64,000 bases of DNA from Kribbella solani (GTDB taxonomy: Bacteria > Actinomycetota > Actinomycetes > Propionibacteriales > Kribbellaceae). The translations under genes and the position numbers were made by a program. Shown here one piece after another: positions 49,155-57,304 of the stretch. The DNA lies in assembly GCF_014205295.1 (NCBI RefSeq), contig NZ_JACHNF010000001.1, positions 3,348,001 to 3,412,000 of the forward strand. Reading direction: 5' to 3'. The notes under the pieces were generated by a model. That model was not told the DNA's origin, made no database searches, and saw nothing but the letters and a program-made list of their open reading frames with translations. The first letter of the stretch is position 1. Every line of letters begins with the position of its first letter.

Positions 49155-51272
49155 CTAAATGTTCAGTGCGCCGATCAGTCGTCGCAGCCGATGGTTGTTG
49201 GGCAGGTCCTCGACGAGTACCGGCTCGCCCTCAGGTCCGCCGAGCGGCACGCGCCAGTTCGGGTACTCGTCCGTGGTGCCCGGCTGATTCTGCGTACGCC
49301 GCTCGCCGACCGCATCCGTGAGCGCGACCCCGACCAGCTTCGCGGGTGTGTGAGCCACGTACTGGTGCAGCGCCTCCACGATCCGCTCGACGTCTCCATC
49401 GGTGTTGGAGAGCAGATGGCGCTCACGTAGCGCATTGAGCCACGCGTCCCGATCCGCCTCGTCAACAGCCAGTTCTTCGGCCACGGGACGAGTCAGTAGG
49501 CCAAGGCGGTTCCTCAGCTCCACGTGATCGCCTGCCAAGTACCCAGCGGTCGGCGGAAGGTCATGTGTCGTCACAGTGGCCAGACAGAGCTCACGCCAGC
49601 GCTCCGGAGCCAGCGGCTTGCCCTTCGCGTCCCGCTCGAACCACAGCACCGACGTACCCAGCACACCGCGCTCCGTGAGGTAGTCACGCACCCAGGGCTC
49701 CACAGTGCCCAGATCCTCACCGATGACGGTCACGCCGGCCCGCTGGGCCTCCAGCACAAGGATGCCGACCAGTGCCTCGTGGTCGTAGCGCACGTAGGTG
49801 CCCTCGGTCGGGCGCTCCGGTGAAACGACCCACCACAGCCGGAACATCCCCAGGATGTGGTCGATCCGCAGTCCGCCACCGTGCCGCATCACGGCACGCA
49901 CCAGATCCCGCCAGGCGGCGTACCCGGTCTCGGCCAGCGCGTTCGGCCGCCACGGCGGCTGCGACCAGTCCTGGCCCTGCTGGTTGAACGCATCCGGTGG
50001 CGCGCCGACGTGGATGTTCGGTGCCAGCACGTCCTGCAGCGCCCACGCGTCCGCACCGTCCGGGTGCACGCCTACCGCCAGGTCATGCAGTACGCCCAGC
50101 GACATGCCCGCCGCCTTCGCCCGGGCCTGCGTACGCGCCAACTGCTCGTCCAACTGCCACTGCAACCAGCAGTGGAACTCCACCGCATCCGGGTTCTCAT
50201 TGCGGAAGGCAACAACTTCCGATGCGTTCGGTGACTGCAACTCCTCCGGCCACTTGCTCCACTCCGGTCCGTGTACGTCCGCGAGCGCGGCCCAGGTCGC
50301 GAAGTCGATCAGTCCCTGGCTCTCCCGGTCGCAGTACGCGCCGTACTCGGCAATGCGCCCCACCGACGGCTGCACCCGGAAGAGCACCTGCAGCGCCTCA
50401 CGCTTCGCCGCCCAGACCGTGTCCCGGTCCAGCGCGTCGGAGTCCTCGCTCAGCGCACGCGCCTGTAGTGCCAGCGTCCGTACCCGGTCGCGCTCCGCCG
50501 GCGCCAGGTCGCCGTACTCGTCGATGTCCTCGATCCGGAGGTAGATCGGGTTACCGAATCGCCGTGACGCCGGCAGGTACGGCGAAGGTTCCATCCGGCC
50601 GGCCAGCTCAGCGGCGTGCAGTGGGTTGACCAGCACGAACCCGGCGCCCAGGTCGTGTGCCGACCAGGCAGCCAGATCAGCCAGGTCGTGCAGATCACCG
50701 ATCCCCCACGACCTGCGTGAGCGGACCGAGTACAGCTGCAGCACCCAGCCCCAGGTGCGGCGCAGCTTCTCCGGCTCGAGCTTGCGTGGCGTGACAATCA
50801 GCGTGCTGACCGAAATCTCCGGACTGGTCCCCACCTTCGCGCACAGCCGGTGGTACCCGAGTGGCAGGTCACTGGGCAGCTGGAACGTCGCCTCACCGAC
50901 CTGCACGCCGTCGATCCACTCCGGTTCGACCCAGTGGTCCTGCTGCGGTACGTCCCGCCGCTGACCGCCGTCCTCGAGGTCGACCCACACCTCCGCCGTA
51001 GACCCGTGCGGTACGTGCACGGCGAACCACGGCGTCCACCCCTCCCGCATCACCACAGTCGCGGGCAGCGTACGCCGCCACCGCGCCTGACGGTGCTCTG
51101 CCAGCGCGAGCGCGGCCTTCTCCGGTGTGGACGCATCCACACCGAGTGCGGCCAGCACGTCCGACACGACCTCGCTGGAGACGATCACATGCTCGCCTTG
51201 CCAGTTCCAGTACTCCGTCGCAACGCCATGGGCAACCGCAAGCTCTACAAGGGCCGGAGTGGGAGCTGTCAC
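49155..51272 (-). CDS. malQ: 4-alpha-glucanotransferase (GH77 amylomaltase)
   Basis: The 705-residue protein has an N-terminal beta-domain (about 1-150) usual in actinobacterial MalQ, then a GH77 catalytic barrel: GIGDLHDLADLAAWSAHDLGAGFVLVNPLHA, LRIDHILGMFRLWWV with the nucleophile aspartate, VIGEDLGTVEPWVRDYL with the acid/base glutamate, and VTTHDLPPTAGYLAG with the third carboxylate. It disproportionates maltodextrins. The start is GTG. It forms an island with no other glycogen gene nearby. Confidence 0.95.
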   Translation of the reverse strand: MTAPTPALVELAVAHGVATEYWNWQGEHVIVSSEVVSDVLAALGVDASTPEKAALALAEHRQARWRRTLPATVVMREGWTPWFAVHVPHGSTAEVWVDLEDGGQRRDVPQQDHWVEPEWIDGVQVGEATFQLPSDLPLGYHRLCAKVGTSPEISVSTLIVTPRKLEPEKLRRTWGWVLQLYSVRSRRSWGIGDLHDLADLAAWSAHDLGAGFVLVNPLHAAELAGRMEPSPYLPASRRFGNPIYLRIEDIDEYGDLAPAERDRVRTLALQARALSEDSDALDRDTVWAAKREALQVLFRVQPSVGRIAEYGAYCDRESQGLIDFATWAALADVHGPEWSKWPEELQSPNASEVVAFRNENPDAVEFHCWLQWQLDEQLARTQARAKAAGMSLGVLHDLAVGVHPDGADAWALQDVLAPNIHVGAPPDAFNQQGQDWSQPPWRPNALAETGYAAWRDLVRAVMRHGGGLRIDHILGMFRLWWVVSPERPTEGTYVRYDHEALVGILVLEAQRAGVTVIGEDLGTVEPWVRDYLTERGVLGTSVLWFERDAKGKPLAPERWRELCLATVTTHDLPPTAGYLAGDHVELRNRLGLLTRPVAEELAVDEADRDAWLNALRERHLLSNTDGDVERIVEALHQYVAHTPAKLVGVALTDAVGERRTQNQPGTTDEYPNWRVPLGGPEGEPVLVEDLPNNHRLRRLIGALNI

Positions 51273-51325
51273 CCCAGCGAGTCTGCCGTATCAACCGCAC
51301 CTAGGTACAAACGGCGCGCGTCCTG

Positions 51326-52342
51326 TTATGCGTTCGAGCGGCGGCGGCTGAGCATCAGGACGGCCACCAGCAGGACTCCGCTCGCTACGACCAGTCCGAT
51401 TGCCACACCGCCCAGGTTGTCGGTCAACTGGTACAGGGCGGTTGGCCAGATGACCAGGAGGATCGCGCAGCCCACCACCGCGTACGCGGGGCGCCGCGTC
51501 CGGCCGTACGCGACCAGCAACGCGGCAGGACCGGCAGTACCCACGGCAAGCGCCATGATCTCGCCGCGCTCCTGCACCAGCCAGCAGATCGACGAACTGA
51601 ACATCGCGGCTCCGGCCAGTGACCAGGACGTCACCTGATCCCGCACCATTCCCAGCATCGCGAACACGAACGCGACGATGATGAAACCGGTCCCGGCGAT
51701 CCCCGCGCTGTTCGCGGCCGAACCGGTGTCCGGAGTGAGGACGTCTGCCGTGATCACCAACACACCGACGGCCAGGATCCCAAAAGTTGCCACCAGCAAC
51801 GAAGAACCCGCCAGCCAGCACAGCCCCGCGCCGGCCAGCGCGAGCGCGACCAGCACCCCGGCCACTCGCCCGGTCTCGCCCTCGATCGCCACGAACGTCG
51901 CGAACCCGGCCACGCAGCAGCCCATCGACGCGAGCGCCGAGCTGAGCTGCTCACGCCGCCGCAGCAGCGCCAGCACGACGGCCGCGCCGAGCAGCACCAC
52001 GGCCGCGGTGGTCCCGGTGCTGATCCGGGCCGCGCGGCCCATCTCACCCCAGTTCGCCAAGGTCAGGAGCGCGACGGCGCCGAGCAGCAGCGCGCCGCCG
52101 ATGTAGCCGAGCACCTCGACCAGGGCGTTCGGGTGCGACGCCGTCAGCGGTCGGTTCGCTTTGGTCTGGACCGGCTCCGCGGGCTGTTCCGGCGCCGCGG
52201 CCGGCGCCGGCGGCCGGCCCGGGTCCGCGAGGGCCGCGTCGATCTCCGCGTCGGCCGCGTCCCGGATCGAGTCGGCCTGGTACTGGCGCAGCACGCCGGC
52301 GCTCACGAGCCTCGACAGCTCGTCGTCCAGACGGCTCGACAT
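51326..52342 (-). CDS. DUF2157-like multi-spanning membrane protein
   Basis: The 338-residue protein has an N-terminal soluble part (MSSRLDDELSRLVSAGVLRQYQADSI, resembling the HTH-like start of DUF2157 proteins), an Ala/Pro linker (40-70) and about nine to ten hydrophobic segments from residue 75. The LVEVLGYIGGALLLGAVALLTLANW block is typical of the family. Its function is unknown. The ATG at 52342 begins a sensible frame, and a mechanosensitive channel gene runs divergently. Confidence 0.75.
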   Translation of the reverse strand: MSSRLDDELSRLVSAGVLRQYQADSIRDAADAEIDAALADPGRPPAPAAAPEQPAEPVQTKANRPLTASHPNALVEVLGYIGGALLLGAVALLTLANWGEMGRAARISTGTTAAVVLLGAAVVLALLRRREQLSSALASMGCCVAGFATFVAIEGETGRVAGVLVALALAGAGLCWLAGSSLLVATFGILAVGVLVITADVLTPDTGSAANSAGIAGTGFIIVAFVFAMLGMVRDQVTSWSLAGAAMFSSSICWLVQERGEIMALAVGTAGPAALLVAYGRTRRPAYAVVGCAILLVIWPTALYQLTDNLGGVAIGLVVASGVLLVAVLMLSRRRSNA

Positions 52343-52387
52343 GCGATCGCTTCTCCCTTGTCAGCCTTACTAAGATCGGGCGGCGAG

Positions 52388-53164
52388 ATGCCTATTCTGA
52401 CCAGCTACCTTGCGTCCCTAATCAGTCACCCCCTGTTTTCGCTACCGGGTACCTTTCCGACCTTCTTCCGGACGGGCCCCGACGGCAAGCTGAAGATGAC
52501 CGATCAGATCGTCGTGGTCCCGGCCCGGATCGCCGCCCTGATCATCGGTTTCTTCGTCCTCCGCTGGGTGCTGCACAAGCTCATCCGCCGGTTCGCCCGG
52601 CGAACCGGCAACGGGGCCGTCGCGGGCGTCCTGGCGAAGTCGAAACGCGGCCAGGAGTTCGTCGAGAACACCCTCGCGAACGAGCGCCGGGCGCAGCGCG
52701 CGGAGACGATCGCCTCGCTGCTGACCAGCGCGGTCACGATCGTGCTGAGCGCGGTCCTGGTGGTGATGGTGCTGGCCGAGCTCGGCTTCAACATCCTGCC
52801 GGTGATCGCGTCCGCGAGCATCATCGGCGTCGCGCTCGGCTTCGGCGCGCAGACGCTGGTGAAGGACTTTTTGGCCGGCGTGTTCATGATCTTCGAGGAC
52901 CAGTACGGCGTCGGCGACCTGATCGACATGGAGAAGGCGACCGGCACCGTGGTCGCGGTCGGTCTGCGCATCACCACGCTCCGTGGCGAAGACGGCACCA
53001 CCTGGTACGTACGCAACGGCGAGGTGCTCCGGGTCGGCAACATGACCACCCGGGATCCGAACAGCACCGGCTCCTCCGGCGTCGGCTCCGGCACCGAGAA
53101 GGAAGAGGAAACCAGGGCCGAGGACAGCACCACGGCCGAAACCCACGGCGAGCACCAGGGCTGA
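52388..53164 (+). CDS. small-conductance mechanosensitive channel (MscS family)
   Basis: The 258-residue protein has three membrane helices, and the third (NILPVIASASIIGVALGFGAQTLVKDFLAGVFMIFEDQYGVGDLI, about 137-181) matches the pore helix and beta-domain entry of MscS. It is shorter than E. coli MscS and ends in an acidic, repetitive tail (EKEEETRAEDSTTAETHGE). It would open under membrane tension to release osmolytes. The ATG at 52388 has only a weak ribosome site; longer frames upstream overlap the divergent gene and lack conserved sequence. Confidence 0.9.
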   Translation: MPILTSYLASLISHPLFSLPGTFPTFFRTGPDGKLKMTDQIVVVPARIAALIIGFFVLRWVLHKLIRRFARRTGNGAVAGVLAKSKRGQEFVENTLANERRAQRAETIASLLTSAVTIVLSAVLVVMVLAELGFNILPVIASASIIGVALGFGAQTLVKDFLAGVFMIFEDQYGVGDLIDMEKATGTVVAVGLRITTLRGEDGTTWYVRNGEVLRVGNMTTRDPNSTGSSGVGSGTEKEEETRAEDSTTAETHGEHQG

Positions 53165-53182
53165 GGTAGGGCTGGAACGGGT

Positions 53183-53214
53183 GCGTCCGGCGAACCAGGT
53201 GGCTCGCCGGACGC
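53183..53214. terminator. bidirectional terminator between mscS-like and osmC-like genes
   Basis: GCGTCCGGCGA and TCGCCGGACGC form a perfect 11-bp stem with a 10-base loop in the 62-bp gap between these convergent genes. Confidence 0.7.
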
Positions 53215-53226
53215 TGTTGGTGCGGG

Positions 53227-53655
53227 TCAGGCGGTGAAGGTGACGTCCAGGGTGATCGGGACCGCGGACAGCGCCTGCGACACCGGGCAGTTCTTCTTCG
53301 CGCCCTCGGCGAACTCGGCGAACTCCTCGGCGGTCAGGCCCGGCACGTTGCCGTTCACCGACAGCTTGATGCCGGTGATGCCCTCACCCGGCTGGAAGGT
53401 GACGTCGGCCTGGGTGTCGATCGACGCCGGCGGCTTGCCCGCGCCGGCCAGCGCGTGCGACAGGGCCATCGAGAAGCAGGTGGAGTGCGCGGCCGCGATC
53501 AGCTCTTCCGGGCTGGTCTTACCGTTGGCGTCGTTCGCGCGGGAGGCCCAGGTGACGTCGTAGGTGCCGACACCGGACGACTCGAGCGCGACCTGGCCGG
53601 CGCCCTCCATCAGCGAGCCTTCCCAGTGGGCCTTGGCCGTACGAGTGGTAGCCAT
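53227..53655 (-). CDS. OsmC/Ohr-family peroxiredoxin
   Basis: The 142-residue protein has the two redox cysteines C60 (AAHSTCFSM) and C121 (KKNCPVSQA). The length and positions fit the OsmC subgroup: GKTSPEELIAAAHSTCFSMALSHALAGAG before, and VNGNVPGLTAEEFAEFAEGAKKNCPVSQAL after. It detoxifies organic hydroperoxides and is often osmotically induced. The ATG at 53655 follows a GGAGA-like site. It is adjacent to, but separated by 63 bp from, the truncated haemoglobin gene. Confidence 0.92.
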   Translation of the reverse strand: MATTRTAKAHWEGSLMEGAGQVALESSGVGTYDVTWASRANDANGKTSPEELIAAAHSTCFSMALSHALAGAGKPPASIDTQADVTFQPGEGITGIKLSVNGNVPGLTAEEFAEFAEGAKKNCPVSQALSAVPITLDVTFTA

Positions 53656-53718
53656 GCTCGTGTTCTCTCCTTAGAGGGGTGGTTCGGCGCCCGGACACGT
53701 CGATCGCGTCCGGGTGGT

Positions 53719-54111
53719 TCAGTTCTGCGGTTCGAGCGTGTTCACCATGCTGTCCGCGGCCATCAGCATGTACCGCCAGATCTCCGCGTCCCGCTCCGGG
53801 GACAGGGCGATCTCGTCGAGCGCGGCCCGCATGTGGCCGAGCCACCGGTCCCGGGCGCTCGGCGTGACGGCGAACGGCGCGTGCCGCATCCGCAGCCGCG
53901 GGTGCCCACGCTGCTCGGAGTACGTCTTGGGGCCGCCCCAGTACTGCTCCAGGAACATCCGGAAGCGCACCTCGGCCGGACCGAGGTCCTCCTCCGGGTA
54001 CATCGCCCGGAGCTCCGGATCGGCGGCAACACCCCGGTAGAACGCTGCCACCAACCGGTGGAAGGTATCCGCCCCACCGACGGCGTCGTAGAAGCTCTGC
54101 TGGTCACTCAT
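53719..54111 (-). CDS. glbO: truncated haemoglobin, group II (GlbO)
   Basis: The 130-residue globin has the group II residues Tyr25 (B10), Tyr38 (CD1), His77 (F8, in RMRHAPF) and Trp90 (G8). The [19 protein letters not shown] segment before the proximal histidine is the trHbO pattern. It binds O2 and is thought to help O2 or NO metabolism. In M. tuberculosis glbO (Rv2470) also lies downstream of pepN (Rv2467). A second NO-handling protein sits in this window at 20461. Confidence 0.95.
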   Translation of the reverse strand: MSDQQSFYDAVGGADTFHRLVAAFYRGVAADPELRAMYPEEDLGPAEVRFRMFLEQYWGGPKTYSEQRGHPRLRMRHAPFAVTPSARDRWLGHMRAALDEIALSPERDAEIWRYMLMAADSMVNTLEPQN

Positions 54112-54126
54112 GTCGGTCCCAGTCTC

Positions 54127-54546
54127 TCAAGTGGCCGCAACCTGCTGGACCAGGGCTGCCCGTTCCACGTCACCCAGCACGCGCTTGGCATGCGTCCGGC
54201 CGTCCACTGCGACGATCACCGACTCCGCCTTGGCGTACACGTCCTCCGACTCACCACTGCGGTCCACGATCCGCGAACCGAGCGTGTACGAGGTCGTACC
54301 GACTGACTGAACCCACACGTCCACGTCGTACGGCGGGTGGCGGAGCAGGATCGGCCGCAGGTAGTCCACGGTCTGACTGACCAGTACGCACGGGTACCGC
54401 GCGAAGTAGTCCCCTGTGGTGTCCATCAGCTGACTCAGGAACGCGATCCGGGCTTCTTGCAGGTAGTCGAAGTACCTGACGTTGTTGACGTGGTCGTACG
54501 AGTCGATGTCCGACCAGCGGACCAGCACCTGGTACGTGAAGGTCAT
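54127..54546 (-). CDS. 4-hydroxybenzoyl-CoA thioesterase-fold acyl-CoA thioesterase (copy 1)
   Basis: The 139-residue hotdog-fold protein begins MTFTYQVLVRWSDIDSYDHVNNVRYFDYLQEARIAFL; the D-x-x-x-H-V-N-N sequence is the 4HBT/YbgC active-site motif with the catalytic aspartate. The start overlaps the stop of the upstream thioesterase gene by 4 bp (ATGA), so the two are co-translated. It probably hydrolyses acyl-CoA. Copy 2 is clearly related but only moderately similar. Confidence 0.88.
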   Translation of the reverse strand: MTFTYQVLVRWSDIDSYDHVNNVRYFDYLQEARIAFLSQLMDTTGDYFARYPCVLVSQTVDYLRPILLRHPPYDVDVWVQSVGTTSYTLGSRIVDRSGESEDVYAKAESVIVAVDGRTHAKRVLGDVERAALVQQVAAT

Positions 54547-54962
54547 GCGCCCACCAGCTTCTCCAGTGCGGTGCGCTCGACCGGCGTGATCCGGCGCAGG
54601 CGGTTCGCGGTGAAGTCGAACGGCACCAGCTTGGTACGCGCCTCCACGTACGTACGCCGCACCGGCTCCGCGTCCAGGATCTCGTAGTCGACCGTGAACG
54701 ACGCTGCCTTGATCTCACTGATCCACAGCTCGATCCGGACCGGTTCGGGCCGGAAGTGCAGCGGCGCGCGGTACTGGACCTCGTGCCGGGCGACCAGCAG
54801 ACCGGTCTCCAGGTTGTCGGCGCCCAGCTCCTTCGCGGTCCGGAACAGGAAGTCGACACGGGCGTCCTGGAGATAGTCGACGTACCGGCCGTTGTTCACG
54901 TGGCCGAGCGCGTCCAGGTCTCCCCAGCGCAGCGGGCAGTGGTAGACGTGGCGGTTCCTCAT
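54543..54962 (-). CDS. 4-hydroxybenzoyl-CoA thioesterase-fold acyl-CoA thioesterase (copy 2)
   Basis: The 139-residue protein begins MRNRHVYHCPLRWGDLDALGHVNNGRYVDYLQDARVDFL and shares the D-x-x-x-H-V-N-N motif. GGAAAGG precedes the ATG at 54962, so I prefer it to a GTG 18 bases upstream. It is first in a two-gene unit. Divergent to it, 129 bp away, is the FabG-like reductase gene, suggesting coupled fatty acyl metabolism. Two hotdog proteins expressed together may form a heteromer. Confidence 0.88.
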   Translation of the reverse strand: MRNRHVYHCPLRWGDLDALGHVNNGRYVDYLQDARVDFLFRTAKELGADNLETGLLVARHEVQYRAPLHFRPEPVRIELWISEIKAASFTVDYEILDAEPVRRTYVEARTKLVPFDFTANRLRRITPVERTALEKLVGA

Positions 54963-54990
54963 ACCTTTCCCACCGCACACCCCGAGCTGT

Positions 54991-55012
54991 GATGATCCAC
55001 ACGGCGATCATC
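54991..55012. promoter_or_regulatory. inverted repeat in the thioesterase/SDR divergent region
   Basis: GATGATC and GATCATC flank eight bases. It lies midway between the two divergent start codons and may be a shared operator. Confidence 0.4.
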
Positions 55013-55091
55013 GCATCCTGGGTACATCCCGGGTGACAGAGCGTGGGTAATGTCATCTTCGGCAGACCAGTCGACCAATTGGAGTGGTGGC

Positions 55092-55847
55092 GTGAGCGGA
55101 CAGCGGGTGGCGATCGTGACCGGGGCGGCCCGGGGAATCGGCGCGGCCGTCGCGCAGCGCCTCGCCCAGGACGGCAACGCGGTCGCCGTCATCGACCTCG
55201 ACGAGGGCGCCTGCGCGGCGACGGTCGAGGCGATCACCGGCGCCGGCGGCCGGGCGATCGGCGTCGGCGCCGACGTCAGCAAGGCCGACCAGGTCGCGAC
55301 CGCGGTCGAGCGGGTCGCCGCCGAGCTGGGCGCGCCGACGATCCTGGTGAACAACGCGGGCGTGCTCCGCGACAACCTGCTGTTCAAGATGTCCGAGGAC
55401 GACTGGGACACGGTCATGTCGGTACATCTCAAGGGCAGCTTCCTGATGTCGAAGGCCTGCCAGGCGCATATGGTCGAGGCCGGGTACGGCCGGATGGTCT
55501 TCCTGTCCTCCACGTCCGCGCTGGGCAACCGCGGCCAGGCGAACTACGCCTCCGCGAAGGCCGGCCTGCAGGGGCTGGCGAAGACGCTGGCGATCGAGCT
55601 GGGCAAGTTCGGCGTCACCGCGAACGCGATCGCGCCGGGCTTCATCGAGACCGACATGACCGCCGCCACCGCGGCCCGGGTCGGCGTCGACTTCGAGGAG
55701 TTCAAGAAGGCGACCGCCGCGAGCATCCCGGTGCAGCGGACCGGTACGCCGGCCGACATCGCCGCCGCGGCATCGTTCTTCTGCAGCGCGGAGGCGGGTT
55801 TCGTCTCCGGCCAGGTGCTGTACGTCGCGGGCGGACCCCGGAACTAG
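55092..55847 (+). CDS. SDR oxidoreductase, 3-oxoacyl-ACP/CoA reductase (FabG-like)
   Basis: The 251-residue short-chain dehydrogenase has TGAARGIG (9-16), NNAG, the catalytic Ser in SSTSA, and Tyr/Lys in YASAKAG. C-terminal FVSGQVLYVAGG is FabG-like. GGAG lies ten bases before GTG 55092; an upstream ATG at 55050 would add 14 polar residues not seen in the family. A MaoC hydratase follows after 14 bp, so the pair could run a reduction and hydration cycle on acyl-CoA. Confidence 0.88.
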   Translation: MSGQRVAIVTGAARGIGAAVAQRLAQDGNAVAVIDLDEGACAATVEAITGAGGRAIGVGADVSKADQVATAVERVAAELGAPTILVNNAGVLRDNLLFKMSEDDWDTVMSVHLKGSFLMSKACQAHMVEAGYGRMVFLSSTSALGNRGQANYASAKAGLQGLAKTLAIELGKFGVTANAIAPGFIETDMTAATAARVGVDFEEFKKATAASIPVQRTGTPADIAAAASFFCSAEAGFVSGQVLYVAGGPRN

Positions 55848-55861
55848 TAGGGAGCGAACCT

Positions 55862-56317
55862 ATGCCGCAGTCCTTCACCGGTGCCGACGAGGTCGTGCAC
55901 GCGGTCGGCACCCGGCTGGGTGAGACCGAATGGCTGGAGATCACCCAGGAGCAGGTGAACCAGTTCGCCGACGCCACCGGTGACCACCAGTGGATTCACG
56001 TCGATGTCGAGCGGGCGCGCAAGGGGCCGTACGGCGGGACGATCGCGCACGGGTACCTGACGCTGAGCCTGATCGCCCGGTTCGGTGACGAACTGTTCAA
56101 GGTCGACGGGGTCAGCGCCAAGCTGAACTACGGCGTCAACAAGGTCCGGTTCCCGTCCCCCGTCCCGGTCGGTACGCGGGTCCGGGCCGGCGCGTCGATC
56201 GCCAACGCGGTCGAGACCCCGGCCGGCGTCCAGGTCTCCCTGCACTGGGTCATCGAACTGGAGAACTCCACCAAGCCGGCGTGCGTCGCGGAGACGGTCG
56301 TACTGCTGGTGCCCTAA
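55862..56317 (+). CDS. MaoC-like (R)-specific enoyl-CoA hydratase
   Basis: The 151-residue hotdog protein carries the hydratase motif FADATGDHQWIHVDVERA with the catalytic Asp and His, and IAHGYLTLSLI. This single-domain form is the PhaJ/HtdA type that hydrates trans-2-enoyl-CoA. GGAG precedes ATG 55862. It lies 14 bp after the reductase gene in the same operon and converges with a GNAT gene, overlapping it by 4 bp. Confidence 0.92.
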   Translation: MPQSFTGADEVVHAVGTRLGETEWLEITQEQVNQFADATGDHQWIHVDVERARKGPYGGTIAHGYLTLSLIARFGDELFKVDGVSAKLNYGVNKVRFPSPVPVGTRVRAGASIANAVETPAGVQVSLHWVIELENSTKPACVAETVVLLVP

Positions 56318-57201
56318 CTCAGTGGGCAGACAAGCACGGCGTGGGTAGCAATGCGCTGGTACCCGAGCCAATCGTTCACCGCGAGCATCGGGGTGTTGCC
56401 GTCGTAGTTGGCCGTGTACATCCCGCGTACGCCCGCGCTCGCCGCCTGTCGTAGCGCGGTGGCCTTGACCAGTTTGGCCAGACCACGACCGCGGTACTCC
56501 GGCATCGTCGACGTCATCTTCGACCAGATCACCGTGTGGTCACCGAGTCCGAGCGTGAAGGCGATCACCTGCTCGTCGTACACGGCCGCGACGCTCAGGT
56601 CGAGCACCGTGTCCGGTGAGCGCCAGACCGCGGCCAGCCACTCCTCGTACGGCCGGGAGGTGATCCTCGCGTCACCGGGTTTGGTGCGCTGGGCAACTTG
56701 ATCGGCGGCGTACAACTGGTGCGGTTCGACGTCGGTCAGCGGTACCAGCCGGACCTTGCTCGGCGTCTCCGGGACGGCCTGTACCTTGGCCGGATCGATG
56801 CCCGCGTAGTGCACCTGCCGGGTCTGCCGATAGCCGAACCGCGCGGCCCAGTCGACCGCACCTGGCTCGGAAAACACCCGGGCCGAGGCCGCACCCGCCG
56901 CGCGCAGCTCGGCATGCGTTGCCGTCAGCAACCGCGTCCCGATCCCACGGCCCCGGTACTCCGGCCGCACCAGCACCCGCACCTCACCGTCCAACGGATC
57001 GGAGCCGGCGATCAGGTTGCTCGTCGCCCAGCCCACCACGGTTCCGTCGTCGAGCGCCGCGAACTCCGACCGCCCAGGCGTCACGGGCGCGGCCAGCCGA
57101 CGACTCAGCAAACCCCGGGTGACCACCAGATAGGGCACCAACTCGTCGTGAAACGCGACTGCCCCGGCCACGTCCCCCGGTCCAGCCGCCCTGATCTCCA
57201 T
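56314..57201 (-). CDS. double-GNAT acetyltransferase (copy 1)
   Basis: The 295-residue protein has two GNAT modules. The N-terminal one keeps VRPEYRGRGIGTRLL, the acetyl-CoA loop (Q/R-x-x-G-x-G/A); the C-terminal one reads MPEYRGRGLAKLVKATAL. Double-GNAT proteins of this kind are common in actinobacteria, and mycothiol synthase is one relative, but this lacks its distinctive features. The protein shares layout and many residues with the next gene (57303-58205), indicating a tandem duplication. Confidence 0.88.
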   Translation of the reverse strand: MEIRAAGPGDVAGAVAFHDELVPYLVVTRGLLSRRLAAPVTPGRSEFAALDDGTVVGWATSNLIAGSDPLDGEVRVLVRPEYRGRGIGTRLLTATHAELRAAGAASARVFSEPGAVDWAARFGYRQTRQVHYAGIDPAKVQAVPETPSKVRLVPLTDVEPHQLYAADQVAQRTKPGDARITSRPYEEWLAAVWRSPDTVLDLSVAAVYDEQVIAFTLGLGDHTVIWSKMTSTMPEYRGRGLAKLVKATALRQAASAGVRGMYTANYDGNTPMLAVNDWLGYQRIATHAVLVCPLS

Positions 57202-57243
57202 CCGAACTCCTTGGGCCTTCCAACAGCGAAGTCCCCCGGAACA

Positions 57244-57282
57244 TAACGCCCTTTCAGGTGCACACCAGAACGAAAGGCGTTA
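57244..57282 (-). terminator. hairpin downstream of double-GNAT copy 2
   Basis: TAACGCCCTTTC pairs with GAAAGGCGTTA, with one bulged base, around a 16-base loop, 21 bp past the stop codon of the gene at 57303-58205. Confidence 0.55.
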
Positions 57283-57290
57283 CAGCTGCG

Positions 57291-57304
57291 TCTCAGACAC
57301 CCTC
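57291..57304. repeat. 14-bp match to the MITE terminal repeat
   Basis: TCTCAGACACCCTC is identical to the right end of the element at 63178-63344. It overlaps the last bases of the stop codon of double-GNAT copy 2. No partner repeat was found nearby. Confidence 0.5.
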
